Shown: positions 26,602 through 38,450 of the stretch, piece by piece
Layout: every line of letters begins with the position of its first letter
How positions within the stretch are numbered: position 1 is the first letter of the stretch
Origin: Rhodococcus sp. G-MC3
Lineage (GTDB): Bacteria > Actinomycetota > Actinomycetes > Mycobacteriales > Mycobacteriaceae
Reading direction: 5' to 3'
Length of the DNA stretch: 64,000 bases
NCBI RefSeq assembly: GCF_030063335.1
Contig: NZ_JASISW010000009.1
Location: forward strand, 62,001 to 126,000
Notes under the pieces: model-generated
Databases searched by the model: none
Told to the model about the DNA's origin: nothing
Seen by the model: only the letters and a program-made list of their open reading frames with translations
Position numbers and translations under genes: made by a program

Positions 26602-28053
26602 ATGACCTCAGCAGTGGATTCGTCAGACCTCGCCCAGATCGGCGTCACAGGCCTTGCCGTTATGGGCTCCAACATCGCCCGAAACTTCGCCCATCACGGA
26701 CACACCGTCGCGTTGCACAACCGCAGTATCGCCAAGACCGATGCCCTGTTGGCCGAGCATGGAAGCGAAGGAAAGTTCATTCGCTCCGAAACCATCGAGG
26801 AATTCGTCGCTGCGCTTCAGAAGCCTCGCCGCGTTCTGATCATGGTCAAGGCCGGTGACCCGACCGACGCCGTTATCGAAGAACTGGCCGCCGTGATGGA
26901 AGAGGGCGACATCATCATCGACGGTGGAAATGCGCTGTACACCGACACAATTCGGCGTGAAGCCTCACTGAAGGAGCGTGGACTCCTCTTCGTCGGAGCC
27001 GGGATTTCCGGTGGTGAAGAAGGCGCACTGAACGGTCCATCGATCATGCCGGGCGGCCCTGTCGACTCGTACAAGGCACTCGGCCCGCTGCTCGAATCCA
27101 TTGCAGCGCAGGTGGACGGCACACCTTGCTGCACACATATCGGACCTGACGGGTCCGGTCACTTCGTGAAGATGGTGCACAACGGCATCGAGTATGCGGA
27201 TATGCAGCTGATCGGCGAGGCTTACCACCTGTTCCGCGATGCACTCGACTTCACACCGGCACAGGTTGCGGACGTGTTCACCGAGTGGAACTCCGGCGAT
27301 CTCGAGAGCTACCTCGTCGAGATCACCGCTGAGGTTCTCAAGCAGGTCGACGCGAAAACCGGTGGGCCACTCGTCGACGTCATCGTCGATGCCGCCGAGC
27401 AGAAGGGCACCGGCCGCTGGACCGTCAAGGCGGCGCTGGATCTCGGTGTACCGGTTACCGGAATCGCCGAGGCAGTGTTCGCGCGAGCGCTGTCGGGCTC
27501 GCGCGAGCAGCGCAAGGCCGCCGTCGGTCTCGCCTCGGGCGCACTCGCAGACAAGCCTTCGGACGCGGAACAGTTCACGCACGACATCAGCCGCGCGCTG
27601 TACGCCTCCAAGATCGTTGCCTACGCACAGGGCTTCGACCAGATCGCTGCAGGCAGCGCTGAGTACGACTGGAACCTTCACCCCGGGGACCTCGCGACCA
27701 TCTGGCGCGGCGGTTGCATCATCAGGGCACGATTCCTCGACCGCATCAAGGACGCCTACGACGACGACGCCAAGCTCCCCAGCTTGATCCTGGCGCCGTA
27801 TTTCCGCGACGCGATCGAGGACGCGATCGACAGCTGGCGTCGGGTTGTCATCACCGCTGCATCACTCGGCATTCCCGTGCCGGCGTTCGCGTCGTCGCTC
27901 GCGTACTACGATGCGCTTCGAGCGGAACGTCTACCTGCAGCTCTCACCCAGGGCCAGCGTGACTTCTTCGGCGCGCATACCTACGAGCGCACCGATGCCG
28001 AGGGCAAGTTCCACACGCTGTGGAGCGGAGACCGAAGCGAAGTCCAGGCCTGA
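26602..28053 (+). CDS. gnd: 6-phosphogluconate dehydrogenase, decarboxylating
   Basis: 483 residues, the long NADP-type form. Oxidises 6-phosphogluconate to ribulose 5-phosphate and CO2 in the pentose phosphate pathway. GVTGLAVMGSNIARNFAHHG is the nucleotide-binding start; GPDGSGHFVKMVHNGIEYAD carries the catalytic Lys and substrate Asn; GTGRWTVKAALDLGVPV is the dimer signature. The frame is open back to 26443, but ATG at 26602 gives the family start and clears the terminator. Confidence 0.96.
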   Translation: MTSAVDSSDLAQIGVTGLAVMGSNIARNFAHHGHTVALHNRSIAKTDALLAEHGSEGKFIRSETIEEFVAALQKPRRVLIMVKAGDPTDAVIEELAAVMEEGDIIIDGGNALYTDTIRREASLKERGLLFVGAGISGGEEGALNGPSIMPGGPVDSYKALGPLLESIAAQVDGTPCCTHIGPDGSGHFVKMVHNGIEYADMQLIGEAYHLFRDALDFTPAQVADVFTEWNSGDLESYLVEITAEVLKQVDAKTGGPLVDVIVDAAEQKGTGRWTVKAALDLGVPVTGIAEAVFARALSGSREQRKAAVGLASGALADKPSDAEQFTHDISRALYASKIVAYAQGFDQIAAGSAEYDWNLHPGDLATIWRGGCIIRARFLDRIKDAYDDDAKLPSLILAPYFRDAIEDAIDSWRRVVITAASLGIPVPAFASSLAYYDALRAERLPAALTQGQRDFFGAHTYERTDAEGKFHTLWSGDRSEVQA

Positions 28054-28073
28054 CCCGGTTCGTTCTGCCTGTC

Positions 28074-28119
28074 GATCCGTCGGTCGACGTCCCGCCTCAG
28101 GGATGTCGGCCGACGGATC
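28074..28119. terminator. Bidirectional terminator between gnd and the DUF4262 gene
   Basis: 20-bp stem (28074-28093 with 28100-28119, two wobble pairs) around a six-base loop, in the 71-base gap between two convergent genes. Confidence 0.7.
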
Positions 28120-28124
28120 GATAT

Positions 28125-28655
28125 CTACAAGTTTTCCGCGCTGTCGAACCAGCCCGGTGGCGGTCCCAGAACAGGTTGCACGATTGTCGACGGGTATGGC
28201 CCTTCCCACGGAAGATGTCCCTCGGCATCACGCCAGACCGCCTGCCTTGCCCGGATGTCCACGCCTGACTGCACCCTCGCGGCCATCATCAGCCAATCCT
28301 CGGTGTGCTCGACGTCCACGAAGGACATTCGCAGACCCGCAGCTACACATTGGTTGCCCGCTTCGAACCGCTCACCGCCCAAGAGCACGCGGCGGGCCAG
28401 CACGTTGAGAACGGCTGCCGACTCACCCGCAGATCTCCCGGTGACCACCAGTTCCGGATGACCGTGTTCCGTGAGGCCGACCGTGTAGCAGAACGCGGGA
28501 ACGATCAACCCGTCCTCGCGGACGTCCGTGTCCCCGCGGAACTCCGTGCTTAATTCCGAATCGACGTACTGAAGCGCCCATCCGTACCGGTTGATCAGAC
28601 CCTGTACACCGACCACGTAGTCCTCGATGGAACGTCCATCACACATCGCGCACAT
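28125..28655 (-). CDS. DUF4262-type protein
   Basis: 176 residues, cytoplasmic. The pattern AFCYTVGLTEHGHPELVVTG followed by FVDVEHTEDWLMMA matches the DUF4262 family, whose function is unknown. MCAMCDG at the start places two Cys close together. ATG at 28653-28655 has AGGGGG just upstream; the frame is open to 28778. Single gene, convergent with gnd and divergent from the second helicase. Confidence 0.75.
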   Translation of the reverse strand: MCAMCDGRSIEDYVVGVQGLINRYGWALQYVDSELSTEFRGDTDVREDGLIVPAFCYTVGLTEHGHPELVVTGRSAGESAAVLNVLARRVLLGGERFEAGNQCVAAGLRMSFVDVEHTEDWLMMAARVQSGVDIRARQAVWRDAEGHLPWEGPYPSTIVQPVLGPPPGWFDSAENL

Positions 28656-28806
28656 GACTCCCCCTACGCCTCGTTCTCTGTATTCGACGAATGTCATCGG
28701 CGACGAGAATCGACACCGATGGAAATTATCGAATCGAACGTATGTTCGTACCGACATGCTTGCGCACGACACCGACACGAAAGCTCACTGGCTGTAGGGT
28801 TCCGCT

Positions 28807-30105
28807 ATGCCCGGGCCCACTCTTTCGTTCGCAGACCTGGGACTTCGCCCGGTCGTCGTGCATGCATTACGCAAAATCGGTATCGAAACCCCATTTCCGA
28901 TTCAGCGCGACGCAATTCCTGACGCCTTGGCAGGGACGCACATACTCGGCCGCGCGCCCACAGGGTCCGGGAAGACGTACGCGTTCGGCCTGCCCATGCT
29001 TCATCGGCTGTCCGGTAGCGCCAGCCCGCGCGGTCGTCCCCGCGGCCTGATACTGGTGCCTACGCGCGAGTTGGCACTGCAAATCGAACAGGCACTTGAA
29101 GAACCTGCGTTGGCCTCCGGGATTCGCATCGTGAGCGTGGTCGGCGGTGTGCCGGTGAAACGTCAGGTCGATCGACTTCTGCGAGGCGTCGACATCGTGG
29201 TGGCAACGCCCGGGCGTCTCGAAGACATCGTGGACAGTGGCGCACTCTCACTCGACGCGGTGACGATCACCGTCATCGACGAAGCTGACCGCCTGGCAGA
29301 TCTCGGATTCCTACCCCAGGTCCAGGCGCTGCTCGACAGAACCCCACCGCGCGGGCAACGAATGCTCTTCTCGGCGACTCTCGATGGCGACGTCGATTCT
29401 CTGTCTCATCGCTACTTGACCTCTCCCGCGGTGCACAGCACAGAACAGCCGTTGGGCGACAGTGCTGTCGCACAACATCTCTTCCTGCGAGTCTCGAACG
29501 AGACCAAGTCCGCAGTCGCTACGTCGATTGCGGCCCGGGACGGTCGGACCATCATGTTCCTGCGCACCAAGCACGCCGTTGATCGCTTCACCGATTCCTT
29601 GCACGCCGTCGGTGTCGCCGCGGTTGCCCTGCACGGAGACAAGTCGCAGGCCAATCGAACGCGCAGCCTGGCCGCCTTCGCTGATGGCTCGGTACCAGTG
29701 TTGGTCGCAACGGATGTCGCCGCACGAGGAATACACGTGGACGGGGTATCGCTCGTCGTTCACGTCGATCCCCCCGCGGACGCGAAGGACTACACCCACC
29801 GCGCCGGAAGGACTGCGCGGGCGGGAAATGCGGGCACAGTAGTCACCTTGGTAACCGAGAAAGAGCAGCCCCAGGTATCTACACTCGCCGCCCTTGCAGG
29901 CGTCGATCCTCGGTTCGTCGACGTCACACCGTCGAGTAGGTTTCTCGTGGAGAACACTGGAGCGCGGAGACCCCCCGGACATCCCCTGACAGAGCCGACA
30001 GGTGTCATTCGCGAGACGCCCAAACGCATCAAGGGCAAGGACGGGCGACCACCCAAGACATACGGATCGTCCAGCGGACGGACGCGCAGAACAGGACGCC
30101 GATGA
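28807..30105 (+). CDS. Second DEAD-box RNA helicase
   Basis: 432 residues with the full helicase core: FPIQRDAIPDAL, APTGSGKT, PTRELALQ, TPGRLEDIV, IDEADRLADLG, SATLDG, VATDVAARGIHVDG, HRAGRTARAG. Unlike the helicase at 24740 it has only a short basic tail (KRIKGKDGRPPK) and no repeats. The two are clearly related and lie on either side of gnd, suggesting an old duplication. ATG at 28807. Its stop overlaps the next start (ATGA at 30102-30105). Confidence 0.93.
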   Translation: MPGPTLSFADLGLRPVVVHALRKIGIETPFPIQRDAIPDALAGTHILGRAPTGSGKTYAFGLPMLHRLSGSASPRGRPRGLILVPTRELALQIEQALEEPALASGIRIVSVVGGVPVKRQVDRLLRGVDIVVATPGRLEDIVDSGALSLDAVTITVIDEADRLADLGFLPQVQALLDRTPPRGQRMLFSATLDGDVDSLSHRYLTSPAVHSTEQPLGDSAVAQHLFLRVSNETKSAVATSIAARDGRTIMFLRTKHAVDRFTDSLHAVGVAAVALHGDKSQANRTRSLAAFADGSVPVLVATDVAARGIHVDGVSLVVHVDPPADAKDYTHRAGRTARAGNAGTVVTLVTEKEQPQVSTLAALAGVDPRFVDVTPSSRFLVENTGARRPPGHPLTEPTGVIRETPKRIKGKDGRPPKTYGSSSGRTRRTGRR

Positions 30106-30968
30106 CGAGTTCGCCCGTGCTGGCAGTAATTCTGGCTCTCGTAGCGGCTTTCCTGTTCGCGTGTGCGTCCGTCGCCCAGCAGAGCGCCGCCGCTGCGGTA
30201 CCGGATGGTGAGTCTCTCATTGCGTCTCTGCTGCGGAGCCCGAGATGGTGGGCGGGAGTCGTCGGGGACATCGGTGGTTACGGTGTCCAGGTTGCTGCCC
30301 TGTGGGTTGGCTCGGTACTCGTAGTTCAGCCACTGCTTGTGTCCATGCTCCTGTTCGCCTTGCCCTTGTCGGCAAAGTTCTCCCACTACCGGATGACGCG
30401 ATCGACTTGGTTTTTGGCGATAGCGCTGGCTCTCGCTTTGGCGGTGTTCGTTGTCGTCGGCGATCCCACCGAGGGGCATTCGGACGCATCGTTCGCCGAA
30501 TGGAGGATTCCGCTCGCGACCGCTGTGGCCGTGGTGCTGCTGTGCGCCGGAACAGGCTTGGTATCGACGAACCCCGGTATTCGTGCGCTGATGCTCGGCG
30601 CAGCGGGCGGCTTGCTGTTCGGCATGGCGGTGGCGTTCACGAAGTTCGTCACCGACTTGGTCGACGAAGACCTCTTGGGCGCACTCCTCGCCTGGCAGAC
30701 GTATGCCCTCGTCGTGTGCGGCGGCGTCGGCTTCTACCTGCAACAGCGCGCTTTTCAGTCCGGACCGCTCTCCGCATCGTTGCCGGCTGTCACCATCGGT
30801 GAACCATTCGGCGCTGCATTTCTCGGAATTACCGTATTGGGAGAGCGTGTACGTGACGATGCGTTCGCTCTTGCGGCCATTGCCCTGTGTGTTGCGGTGA
30901 TGATCGTCTCCACGGTCGCGCTGTCACGGTCGCAGGCCGGAGCCGCCGAGCGCGCCGGATCGAGTTGA
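30102..30968 (+). CDS. EamA/DMT-family membrane protein
   Basis: 288 residues with nine or ten helices, a drug/metabolite-transporter fold. LALVAAFLFACASVAQQSAA at the start and PLSASLPAVTIGEPFGAAFL near the end are typical of the actinobacterial DMT proteins. Substrate unknown. ATG at 30102 overlaps the helicase stop, so the pair is co-translated, a link with no obvious biological meaning. Confidence 0.8.
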   Translation: MTSSPVLAVILALVAAFLFACASVAQQSAAAAVPDGESLIASLLRSPRWWAGVVGDIGGYGVQVAALWVGSVLVVQPLLVSMLLFALPLSAKFSHYRMTRSTWFLAIALALALAVFVVVGDPTEGHSDASFAEWRIPLATAVAVVLLCAGTGLVSTNPGIRALMLGAAGGLLFGMAVAFTKFVTDLVDEDLLGALLAWQTYALVVCGGVGFYLQQRAFQSGPLSASLPAVTIGEPFGAAFLGITVLGERVRDDAFALAAIALCVAVMIVSTVALSRSQAGAAERAGSS

Positions 30969-32423
<1,455 letters not shown>

Positions 32424-32574
32424 CCGAACCGACCTCGGCTGGAATCGATTGCGTGCCCGTAGACGTTAAGATGATGGCTTCGATGTTTCGATACACATTT
32501 CCGGTAGGCACGCACTCGACGAGTGTCTGTGCAGGTTCGACGTAATCTGACGGAAATCGACAGAAGGGAACAAG

Positions 32575-32787
32575 GTGCCTGAGGCACCCGTTATCAGCAA
32601 CGCCGCGGTCATTTCGACCGAAGATGGCGACGAAGGTTCCTCTCCGGAGGGGTCCTCTATCGAGCCGGGTGACAAACCCGGCGAGACCCGTACATTCTCA
32701 GCACGGCATCGAGGCACGTCCCGCACCGTGATTTCTTCCGGTGCCGGAGACGGCGCGATGCTTCTGTCTCAACTGCGGCGGCGTTAG
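32575..32787 (+). CDS. Short hypothetical protein
   Basis: 70 residues, hydrophilic, acidic N-terminal half and an Arg-rich end (LLSQLRRR). GTG at 32575 has AAGGGA six bases upstream and the stop is three bases before the next gene, so an operon link is plausible. No family recognised and no membrane segment; it may be a chance ORF. Confidence 0.45.
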   Translation: MPEAPVISNAAVISTEDGDEGSSPEGSSIEPGDKPGETRTFSARHRGTSRTVISSGAGDGAMLLSQLRRR

Positions 32788-32790
32788 CCG

Positions 32791-34173
32791 ATGGATATTT
32801 TGGTCAGTGTTCTCAGCCTCCTCGGCTTCGTTGCCCTGACGGCGGGCACAGCCCTGTTCGTGGCCGCCGAGTTCTCGCTCACGGCCCTCGAAAAGAGCAC
32901 CGTCGACTCTGCTGCTGCCGCTCACGACGACATGCGATCCAGGCAAGTGCAGCGTGCACACCGGACACTGTCGTTTCAGCTGTCGGGCGCCCAGCTCGGC
33001 ATCACGATCACCACGCTGATCACCGGCTATCTTGCGGAACCTGTCCTGGCGGGGTTCTTTGTCCCCCTGGCGTCTGCGGCCGGGGTGTCGGACTCCATGG
33101 CATCAGGGATCTCTCTTGCAGCCGCATTGATCATTGCCACGTCGTTCTCGATGATCTTCGGCGAGCTGGTCCCCAAGAACATTGCGATCGCAATGCCTCT
33201 CGGCACGGCGCGCGCGACGGCAGGCGCGATGTCGGGTTTCTCGGCGATCTTCCGGTGGGCTATCAGAGGTTTGAACGGTTCGGCCAACTGGCTGGTCCGG
33301 CGCCTCGGTGTCGAGCCCGCGGAAGAGCTTCGATCCGCACGATCGCCTCGTGAGCTCGGTTCCCTCGTACGCACGTCGGCCAAACAAGGTTCCCTTGACG
33401 AAGGCACTGCGCGCCTCGTCGACAGATCACTTCAGTTCGGTGAACGCACGGCAGAGGAGCTCATGACCCCGCGGGTGAAAGTCGAATCGTTGTCTGTCTC
33501 GGATACCGCGTTCGACCTCATCGAAACAGCAGCGCGAACCGGGTTCTCCAGGTTCCCCGTCGTCGACGGAGATCTCGACGACACCGTCGGAGTGGTGCAC
33601 ATCAAGCACGCTTTCACCGTGCCGTCGACTCTTCGCCGATCCACACGCGTCGATTCGCTGGCTCAGGACGTGCCCGTGGTGCCGGCGAGCCTGGACGGCG
33701 ACACCGTGATGGAACGTGTCCGCGCCGACGGAATGCAGGTGGCGCTTGTCGTCGACGAATACGGCGGCACAGCCGGAATGGTAACCATGGAGGATCTGAT
33801 CGAGGAGATCGTCGGCGACGTCCGTGACGAACACGACGAGCCCGAGGTCGATGTTCAACGGGTCGGTGACAGTTGGATCTGCTCGGGCCTACTGCGTGTC
33901 GACGAGGTTGCAAGTGCGACGGGGTATTCGGCGCCGGAAGGCGAATACGAGACCATCGGAGGCCTGGTGCTGTCCGAACTCGGAAGAATTCCCGAGGCAG
34001 GTGACCGAGTGATTCTGCCCGACCCCCCGTACGACGAGAAGCCCGATTCCCCGGGAGGCTGGGTTGCCGAGGTAACGCAGATGGATGGACGCCGGATCGA
34101 CCGGATCCAGCTGCGCCCGGTCGGGGCCGACTACCTAGCCGAGCTCAGGTCGGAGGAGACAGCCCATGGGTGA
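32791..34173 (+). CDS. CorC/HlyC-family CBS membrane protein, full length
   Basis: 460 residues: CNNM (DUF21) membrane domain at about 1-200 ([31 protein letters not shown]), a CBS pair at about 210-335 ([33 protein letters not shown]) and a C-terminal CorC_HlyC domain. Family members are linked to magnesium or cobalt efflux; ion unknown here. ATG at 32791. Orthologous position to Rv1842c. Confidence 0.9.
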   Translation: MDILVSVLSLLGFVALTAGTALFVAAEFSLTALEKSTVDSAAAAHDDMRSRQVQRAHRTLSFQLSGAQLGITITTLITGYLAEPVLAGFFVPLASAAGVSDSMASGISLAAALIIATSFSMIFGELVPKNIAIAMPLGTARATAGAMSGFSAIFRWAIRGLNGSANWLVRRLGVEPAEELRSARSPRELGSLVRTSAKQGSLDEGTARLVDRSLQFGERTAEELMTPRVKVESLSVSDTAFDLIETAARTGFSRFPVVDGDLDDTVGVVHIKHAFTVPSTLRRSTRVDSLAQDVPVVPASLDGDTVMERVRADGMQVALVVDEYGGTAGMVTMEDLIEEIVGDVRDEHDEPEVDVQRVGDSWICSGLLRVDEVASATGYSAPEGEYETIGGLVLSELGRIPEAGDRVILPDPPYDEKPDSPGGWVAEVTQMDGRRIDRIQLRPVGADYLAELRSEETAHG

Positions 34174-35263
34174 CGTACTTGCCGTGCTGCTCGCCGTGTT
34201 CCTCCTCGCCGGAAACGCCTTCTTCGTCGGGGCCGAATTCTCACTGATTTCGGCCCGGCGCGATCGTCTCGAATCCTTGCTGGCACAAGGGAAACTGCGA
34301 GCGCGGTCGGTCATCGAGGCCGGCCAGAACTTGTCGCTCATGCTGGCCGCAGCTCAGTTGGGGATTACGATCTGCTCGATTCTGCTCGGTCGGGTCGCCG
34401 AACCGGCTGTGGCCCACCTCGTCGAGCAACCGATGGAACTCGTGGGGATCCCCGAGGCGTTCGTGCATCCGATCTCGTTCACGATTGCACTCGGTCTCGT
34501 GGTGGTGCTCCACATTCTCATCGGCGAGATGGTCCCCAAGAACATCGCCATCGCCGGACCAGAAAAAACGGCCATGCTGCTCGTCCCCGTGCATCTCATG
34601 TTCATCAAGGTGGCTAAGCCGCTCATCTCGTTCTACAACATCTGTGCGAACCTCAGCCTGAGAGCTCTCCGTATCGAACCCAAGGACGAGTTGGACTCGT
34701 CCGTCTCGGCCGACGAGCTATCACAGATGATCGGCGAGTCCCGATCCGAAGGGTTGATCCACGAGGGCGAGCATCGACGACTCACTCAGGCACTGGACAC
34801 TTCCGGACGGACAGTTTCCGAAGTGATGATTCCGTCGGCGCAGGTCAAGAGTGTTCTGCTTTCAGATTCCGACAGTCGTTCAGGTCCGACACTCGGGTCC
34901 GTCGAGGAGGCCGTGATCGCAACGGGCTTCTCGCGCTATCCCGTGCAGGCTCCGGATGGTTCGTTGGTCGGCTACTTGCATCTGAAAGACGTTCTCGAAT
35001 ACATGCTCGATGACGCCGCAGGCCCGGACACCGTCATTCCACGATCAGAAGTGAGGCGTCTTCCCATTGTCTCCACGGGCACGATGCTCGACGATGCACT
35101 GACACGATTGCGGCGTACCAGCAGTCACCTCGGTGAAGTGCACGACGAGTTGGGCGCGACCGTTGGGATCGTCGCCCTGGAAGATCTGGTCGAGGAATTC
35201 GTGGGCACCGTGCGGGATGGAACCCACCGCATCACGGGGCCTGCTCTCGGCGGGGCACACTGA
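34166..35263 (+). CDS. CorC/HlyC-family CBS membrane protein, short form
   Basis: 365 residues: CNNM membrane domain ([33 protein letters not shown]) and a CBS pair ([23 protein letters not shown]), but the chain ends just after the CBS domains, so the C-terminal CorC_HlyC domain of the neighbour is missing. ATG at 34166 overlaps the previous gene by eight bases. The two probably form a heteromeric complex (compare Rv1842c/Rv1841c). Confidence 0.9.
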   Translation: MGDVLAVLLAVFLLAGNAFFVGAEFSLISARRDRLESLLAQGKLRARSVIEAGQNLSLMLAAAQLGITICSILLGRVAEPAVAHLVEQPMELVGIPEAFVHPISFTIALGLVVVLHILIGEMVPKNIAIAGPEKTAMLLVPVHLMFIKVAKPLISFYNICANLSLRALRIEPKDELDSSVSADELSQMIGESRSEGLIHEGEHRRLTQALDTSGRTVSEVMIPSAQVKSVLLSDSDSRSGPTLGSVEEAVIATGFSRYPVQAPDGSLVGYLHLKDVLEYMLDDAAGPDTVIPRSEVRRLPIVSTGTMLDDALTRLRRTSSHLGEVHDELGATVGIVALEDLVEEFVGTVRDGTHRITGPALGGAH

Positions 35264-36168
35264 ACGCCGCGGACGTCGTTCTACCGGAATCGGAGTGGAC
35301 GCCGCAGCGTGACGCGCATACCGACCGAATAGAGCGCTTGGTGGGTGACTACTTACGGGACCGAGCGCTGGGTAAATATCACCCCGTGCTCGATTTTCTG
35401 TTCACCTATTACAGCTTCAAACCCGGCCACCTGTTTCGGTGGGGCCCTGGGTTCGGCGTTGTATTCGATGGTCCGCGCGCAGCCGACTACGCCCACTTCG
35501 CGTCGTACGAACAGGCTGGCAGCGGTGGATACCGCGTGCGGTCGTCACTGCTTCGGCAACGTCGGTCGGCCATCGAGTTCACGCTGGGATTGCTGACCGC
35601 TACAAGCAGCCGGCAACCGAACCTGGGCTGTTTCGGTCTGCACGAGTGGGCAATGGTCTACCGCGGCGGCCAATCTGCTCTCCGACATGGGACAGTGCCA
35701 CTCCGGCTCGGGCACGAAGGAACCGATGAGGTCGTCGATTCGATGAAACTTCGCTGCACTCACTACGACGCCTTCAGGTTCTTCACAGCCGACGCTGTTC
35801 CGCGGAACTCCCTGGTCCTGACACCGTCCGAACGAACCGACCGTGAGCAGCCAGGATGCGTACACGCGAGTATGGATTTGTACAAGTGGAGCTACAAATT
35901 GGCTCCGCTGATCGACTCGACGCTGATCGCAGATTGCTTCGAGTTGGCACTGCAGGCAAGGACCGTCGATATGAGGGCAAGTCCCTACGACCTGTCCGAC
36001 TATGGATTGGCCCCCATCGCGATAGAAACTCCCCTCGGACGAGCGGAATATGTCCGTGCTCAATCCGCCCTTACGGCCAGAGCAGCCCCTCTCCGATCGG
36101 AACTGACAGCTCGATGCCAGAATCTACTGGTGAACGGCGGTGCCAACGCCGGACTTACCGACGAGTAA
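35260..36168 (+). CDS. Conserved actinobacterial protein labelled 3-methyladenine DNA glycosylase
   Basis: About 302 residues. Highly conserved blocks: [78 protein letters not shown]. From memory the family carries the name 3-methyladenine DNA glycosylase in databases, without firm biochemical proof. The usual start TTG at 35338 would cut off about 25 conserved residues ([16 protein letters not shown]), so I extend to a CTG at 35260 that overlaps the upstream stop (CTGA). The real start is uncertain. Confidence 0.75.
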   Translation: MNAADVVLPESEWTPQRDAHTDRIERLVGDYLRDRALGKYHPVLDFLFTYYSFKPGHLFRWGPGFGVVFDGPRAADYAHFASYEQAGSGGYRVRSSLLRQRRSAIEFTLGLLTATSSRQPNLGCFGLHEWAMVYRGGQSALRHGTVPLRLGHEGTDEVVDSMKLRCTHYDAFRFFTADAVPRNSLVLTPSERTDREQPGCVHASMDLYKWSYKLAPLIDSTLIADCFELALQARTVDMRASPYDLSDYGLAPIAIETPLGRAEYVRAQSALTARAAPLRSELTARCQNLLVNGGANAGLTDE

Positions 36169-36232
36169 CATAGCCATTGTTGTCGATGGGGTACCCACGG
36201 CGGTGCCCGTGACCGGAAAGAGCGAGGGATTC

Positions 36233-38422
36233 ATGACCGAACGGATTCGTGTTGGTGGTCTGCAGGTTGCCAAGGTGCTGTACGACTTCGTGCAGAGCGA
36301 GGCCATTCCAGGGACGGGCGTAACTGCCGAGCAGTTCTGGAGGGGCGCAGAGTCCGTCATCACCGACCTGGGCCCCAAGAACAAGGCTCTCCTTGCCGTC
36401 CGCGACGAAATCCAAGGCAAGGTCGACGCCTGGCACGGCGAACACTCAGGCGCCGACTACGACCGAGCAGCCTATAAAGCATTTCTGAGAGAGATCGGCT
36501 ACCTGCTCGACGAGCCCGCTGATTTCCACATCACCACCTCCGGTGTCGACACCGAGATCACCTCCACCGCCGGACCCCAACTGGTGGTGCCGGTTCTCAA
36601 CGCACGCTTTGCGATCAACGCCTCCAATGCACGCTGGGGTTCGCTCTACGACGCCCTGTACGGCACCGACGCCATCCCCGAAGACGGCGGCGCTGAGAAA
36701 GGCACCAGCTACAACAAGGTCCGCGGTGACAAGGTCATCGCCTTCGCACGAGACTTCCTCGACGAAGCTGCGGCTCTGTCCGGTGGATCCCACGTCGGAT
36801 CGACCAACTACGTCCTGGACACCACGGACCCGGCGCGAGCCTCGCTGACGGTCACGCTCGCCGACGGCACCACCGCCGGCCTCGTCGATCCCTCGCAGCT
36901 ACTCGGCTACCACGGCACACCCGACGCGCCGACGGCGCTCCTGTTCGTGCACCACGGTCTTCACTTCGAAATTCAGCTCGACGCCGAGAGCCCGATCGGG
37001 CGGACCGACGCCGCAGGCGTCAAGGATCTGCTGCTCGAGTCCGCCGTCACGACGATCATGGACTTCGAGGATTCGGTCGCAGCGGTCGACGCCGACGACA
37101 AGGTCCTCGGCTACCGCAACTGGCTCGGTCTGCTCAAGGGCGACCTCACCGAAGAGGTCGCCAAGGGCGGTAAGACCTTCACGCGTGCATTGAACAGGGA
37201 TCGTACGTACACCGCGGTCGATGGTAGCGAGATCAGCTTGCACGGCCGTTCACTGTTGTTCGTGCGCAACGTCGGTCATTTGATGACATCGGATGCGATT
37301 CTCGATGCCGACGGCAACGAGGTCGGCGAGGGCATCCTCGACGCACTGTTCACCTCGCTGACCGGTATGCATTCCCTCACCGAGGACAACGTCCTGAAGA
37401 ATTCGCGCACCGGGTCGCTGTACATCGTCAAGCCGAAGATGCACGGGCCCGACGAGGTTGCCTTCACCGCCGAGTTGTTCGGCCGCGTCGAAAAGGTGCT
37501 CGGTCTGCCGGTCAACACGCTCAAGGTCGGCATCATGGACGAGGAGCGCCGCACCACGGTCAACCTCAAGGGCGCCATCGAAGCAGCGAAAGAGCGCGTG
37601 GTGTTCATCAACACCGGCTTCCTCGACCGCACCGGCGACGAGATCCACACCTCGATGGAAGCTGGTCCCGTCGTCCCGAAGGGCGAGATGAAGGCTCAGA
37701 AGTGGATCTCGGCGTATGAGGACTTCAACGTCGACACCGGACTTGCTGCCGGTCTCCAAGGCAAAGCACAGATCGGTAAGGGTATGTGGGCGATGCCCGA
37801 TCTGATGCACGACATGCTCGAGCAGAAGATCAATCACCCGAAGGCCGGAGCCAACACTGCGTGGGTGCCCTCACCCACCGCGGCGACACTGCACGCATTG
37901 CACTATCACAAGGTCGATGTCTTCGCCCGTCAGGAAGAAATCGCCAAGGCCAAACGCGCCACCGTCGACGAGATCCTCGAAATCCCGCTCGCGAAGTCCA
38001 CCGACTGGAGCGAGGAGCAGAAGCGACGCGAACTCGACAACAACAGCCAGTCGATCCTCGGTTATGTCGTGCGATGGATCGATCATGGTGTCGGGTGTTC
38101 GAAGGTTCCCGACATCAACGACATCGCATTGATGGAAGACCGTGCGACGCTGCGCATCTCCAGTCAGTTCATCGCCAATTGGCTGCGTCATGGCATCGTC
38201 ACCGAAGACCAGGTGCGTGAGTCGCTGAAGCGGATGGCTCCGGTGGTCGACCGTCAGAACAGCTCGGATCCGACGTACAAGAACTTGGCCCCGGATTTCG
38301 ATTCGAACATTGCCTTCCACGCTGCCAGTGACCTGATTTTCCAGGGCACCAGCCAGCCCAACGGCTACACCGAACCGATCCTCCATCGCCGCCGTCGGGA
38401 GTACAAGGCCGCCAACGGGTAA
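36233..38422 (+). CDS. glcB: Malate synthase G
   Basis: 729 residues, normal for the G isoform. Condenses glyoxylate with acetyl-CoA to malate in the glyoxylate shunt. [37 protein letters not shown] region near residue 400, [19 protein letters not shown] and the catalytic-Asp region [20 protein letters not shown] are all present. The frame is open back to 36140, but ATG at 36233 has GAGGGA upstream and begins [19 protein letters not shown] as in mycobacterial GlcB. Confidence 0.96.
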   Translation: MTERIRVGGLQVAKVLYDFVQSEAIPGTGVTAEQFWRGAESVITDLGPKNKALLAVRDEIQGKVDAWHGEHSGADYDRAAYKAFLREIGYLLDEPADFHITTSGVDTEITSTAGPQLVVPVLNARFAINASNARWGSLYDALYGTDAIPEDGGAEKGTSYNKVRGDKVIAFARDFLDEAAALSGGSHVGSTNYVLDTTDPARASLTVTLADGTTAGLVDPSQLLGYHGTPDAPTALLFVHHGLHFEIQLDAESPIGRTDAAGVKDLLLESAVTTIMDFEDSVAAVDADDKVLGYRNWLGLLKGDLTEEVAKGGKTFTRALNRDRTYTAVDGSEISLHGRSLLFVRNVGHLMTSDAILDADGNEVGEGILDALFTSLTGMHSLTEDNVLKNSRTGSLYIVKPKMHGPDEVAFTAELFGRVEKVLGLPVNTLKVGIMDEERRTTVNLKGAIEAAKERVVFINTGFLDRTGDEIHTSMEAGPVVPKGEMKAQKWISAYEDFNVDTGLAAGLQGKAQIGKGMWAMPDLMHDMLEQKINHPKAGANTAWVPSPTAATLHALHYHKVDVFARQEEIAKAKRATVDEILEIPLAKSTDWSEEQKRRELDNNSQSILGYVVRWIDHGVGCSKVPDINDIALMEDRATLRISSQFIANWLRHGIVTEDQVRESLKRMAPVVDRQNSSDPTYKNLAPDFDSNIAFHAASDLIFQGTSQPNGYTEPILHRRRREYKAANG

Positions 38423-38450
38423 TCGTTCCGTTTGCTTGTAACCTTCTACC

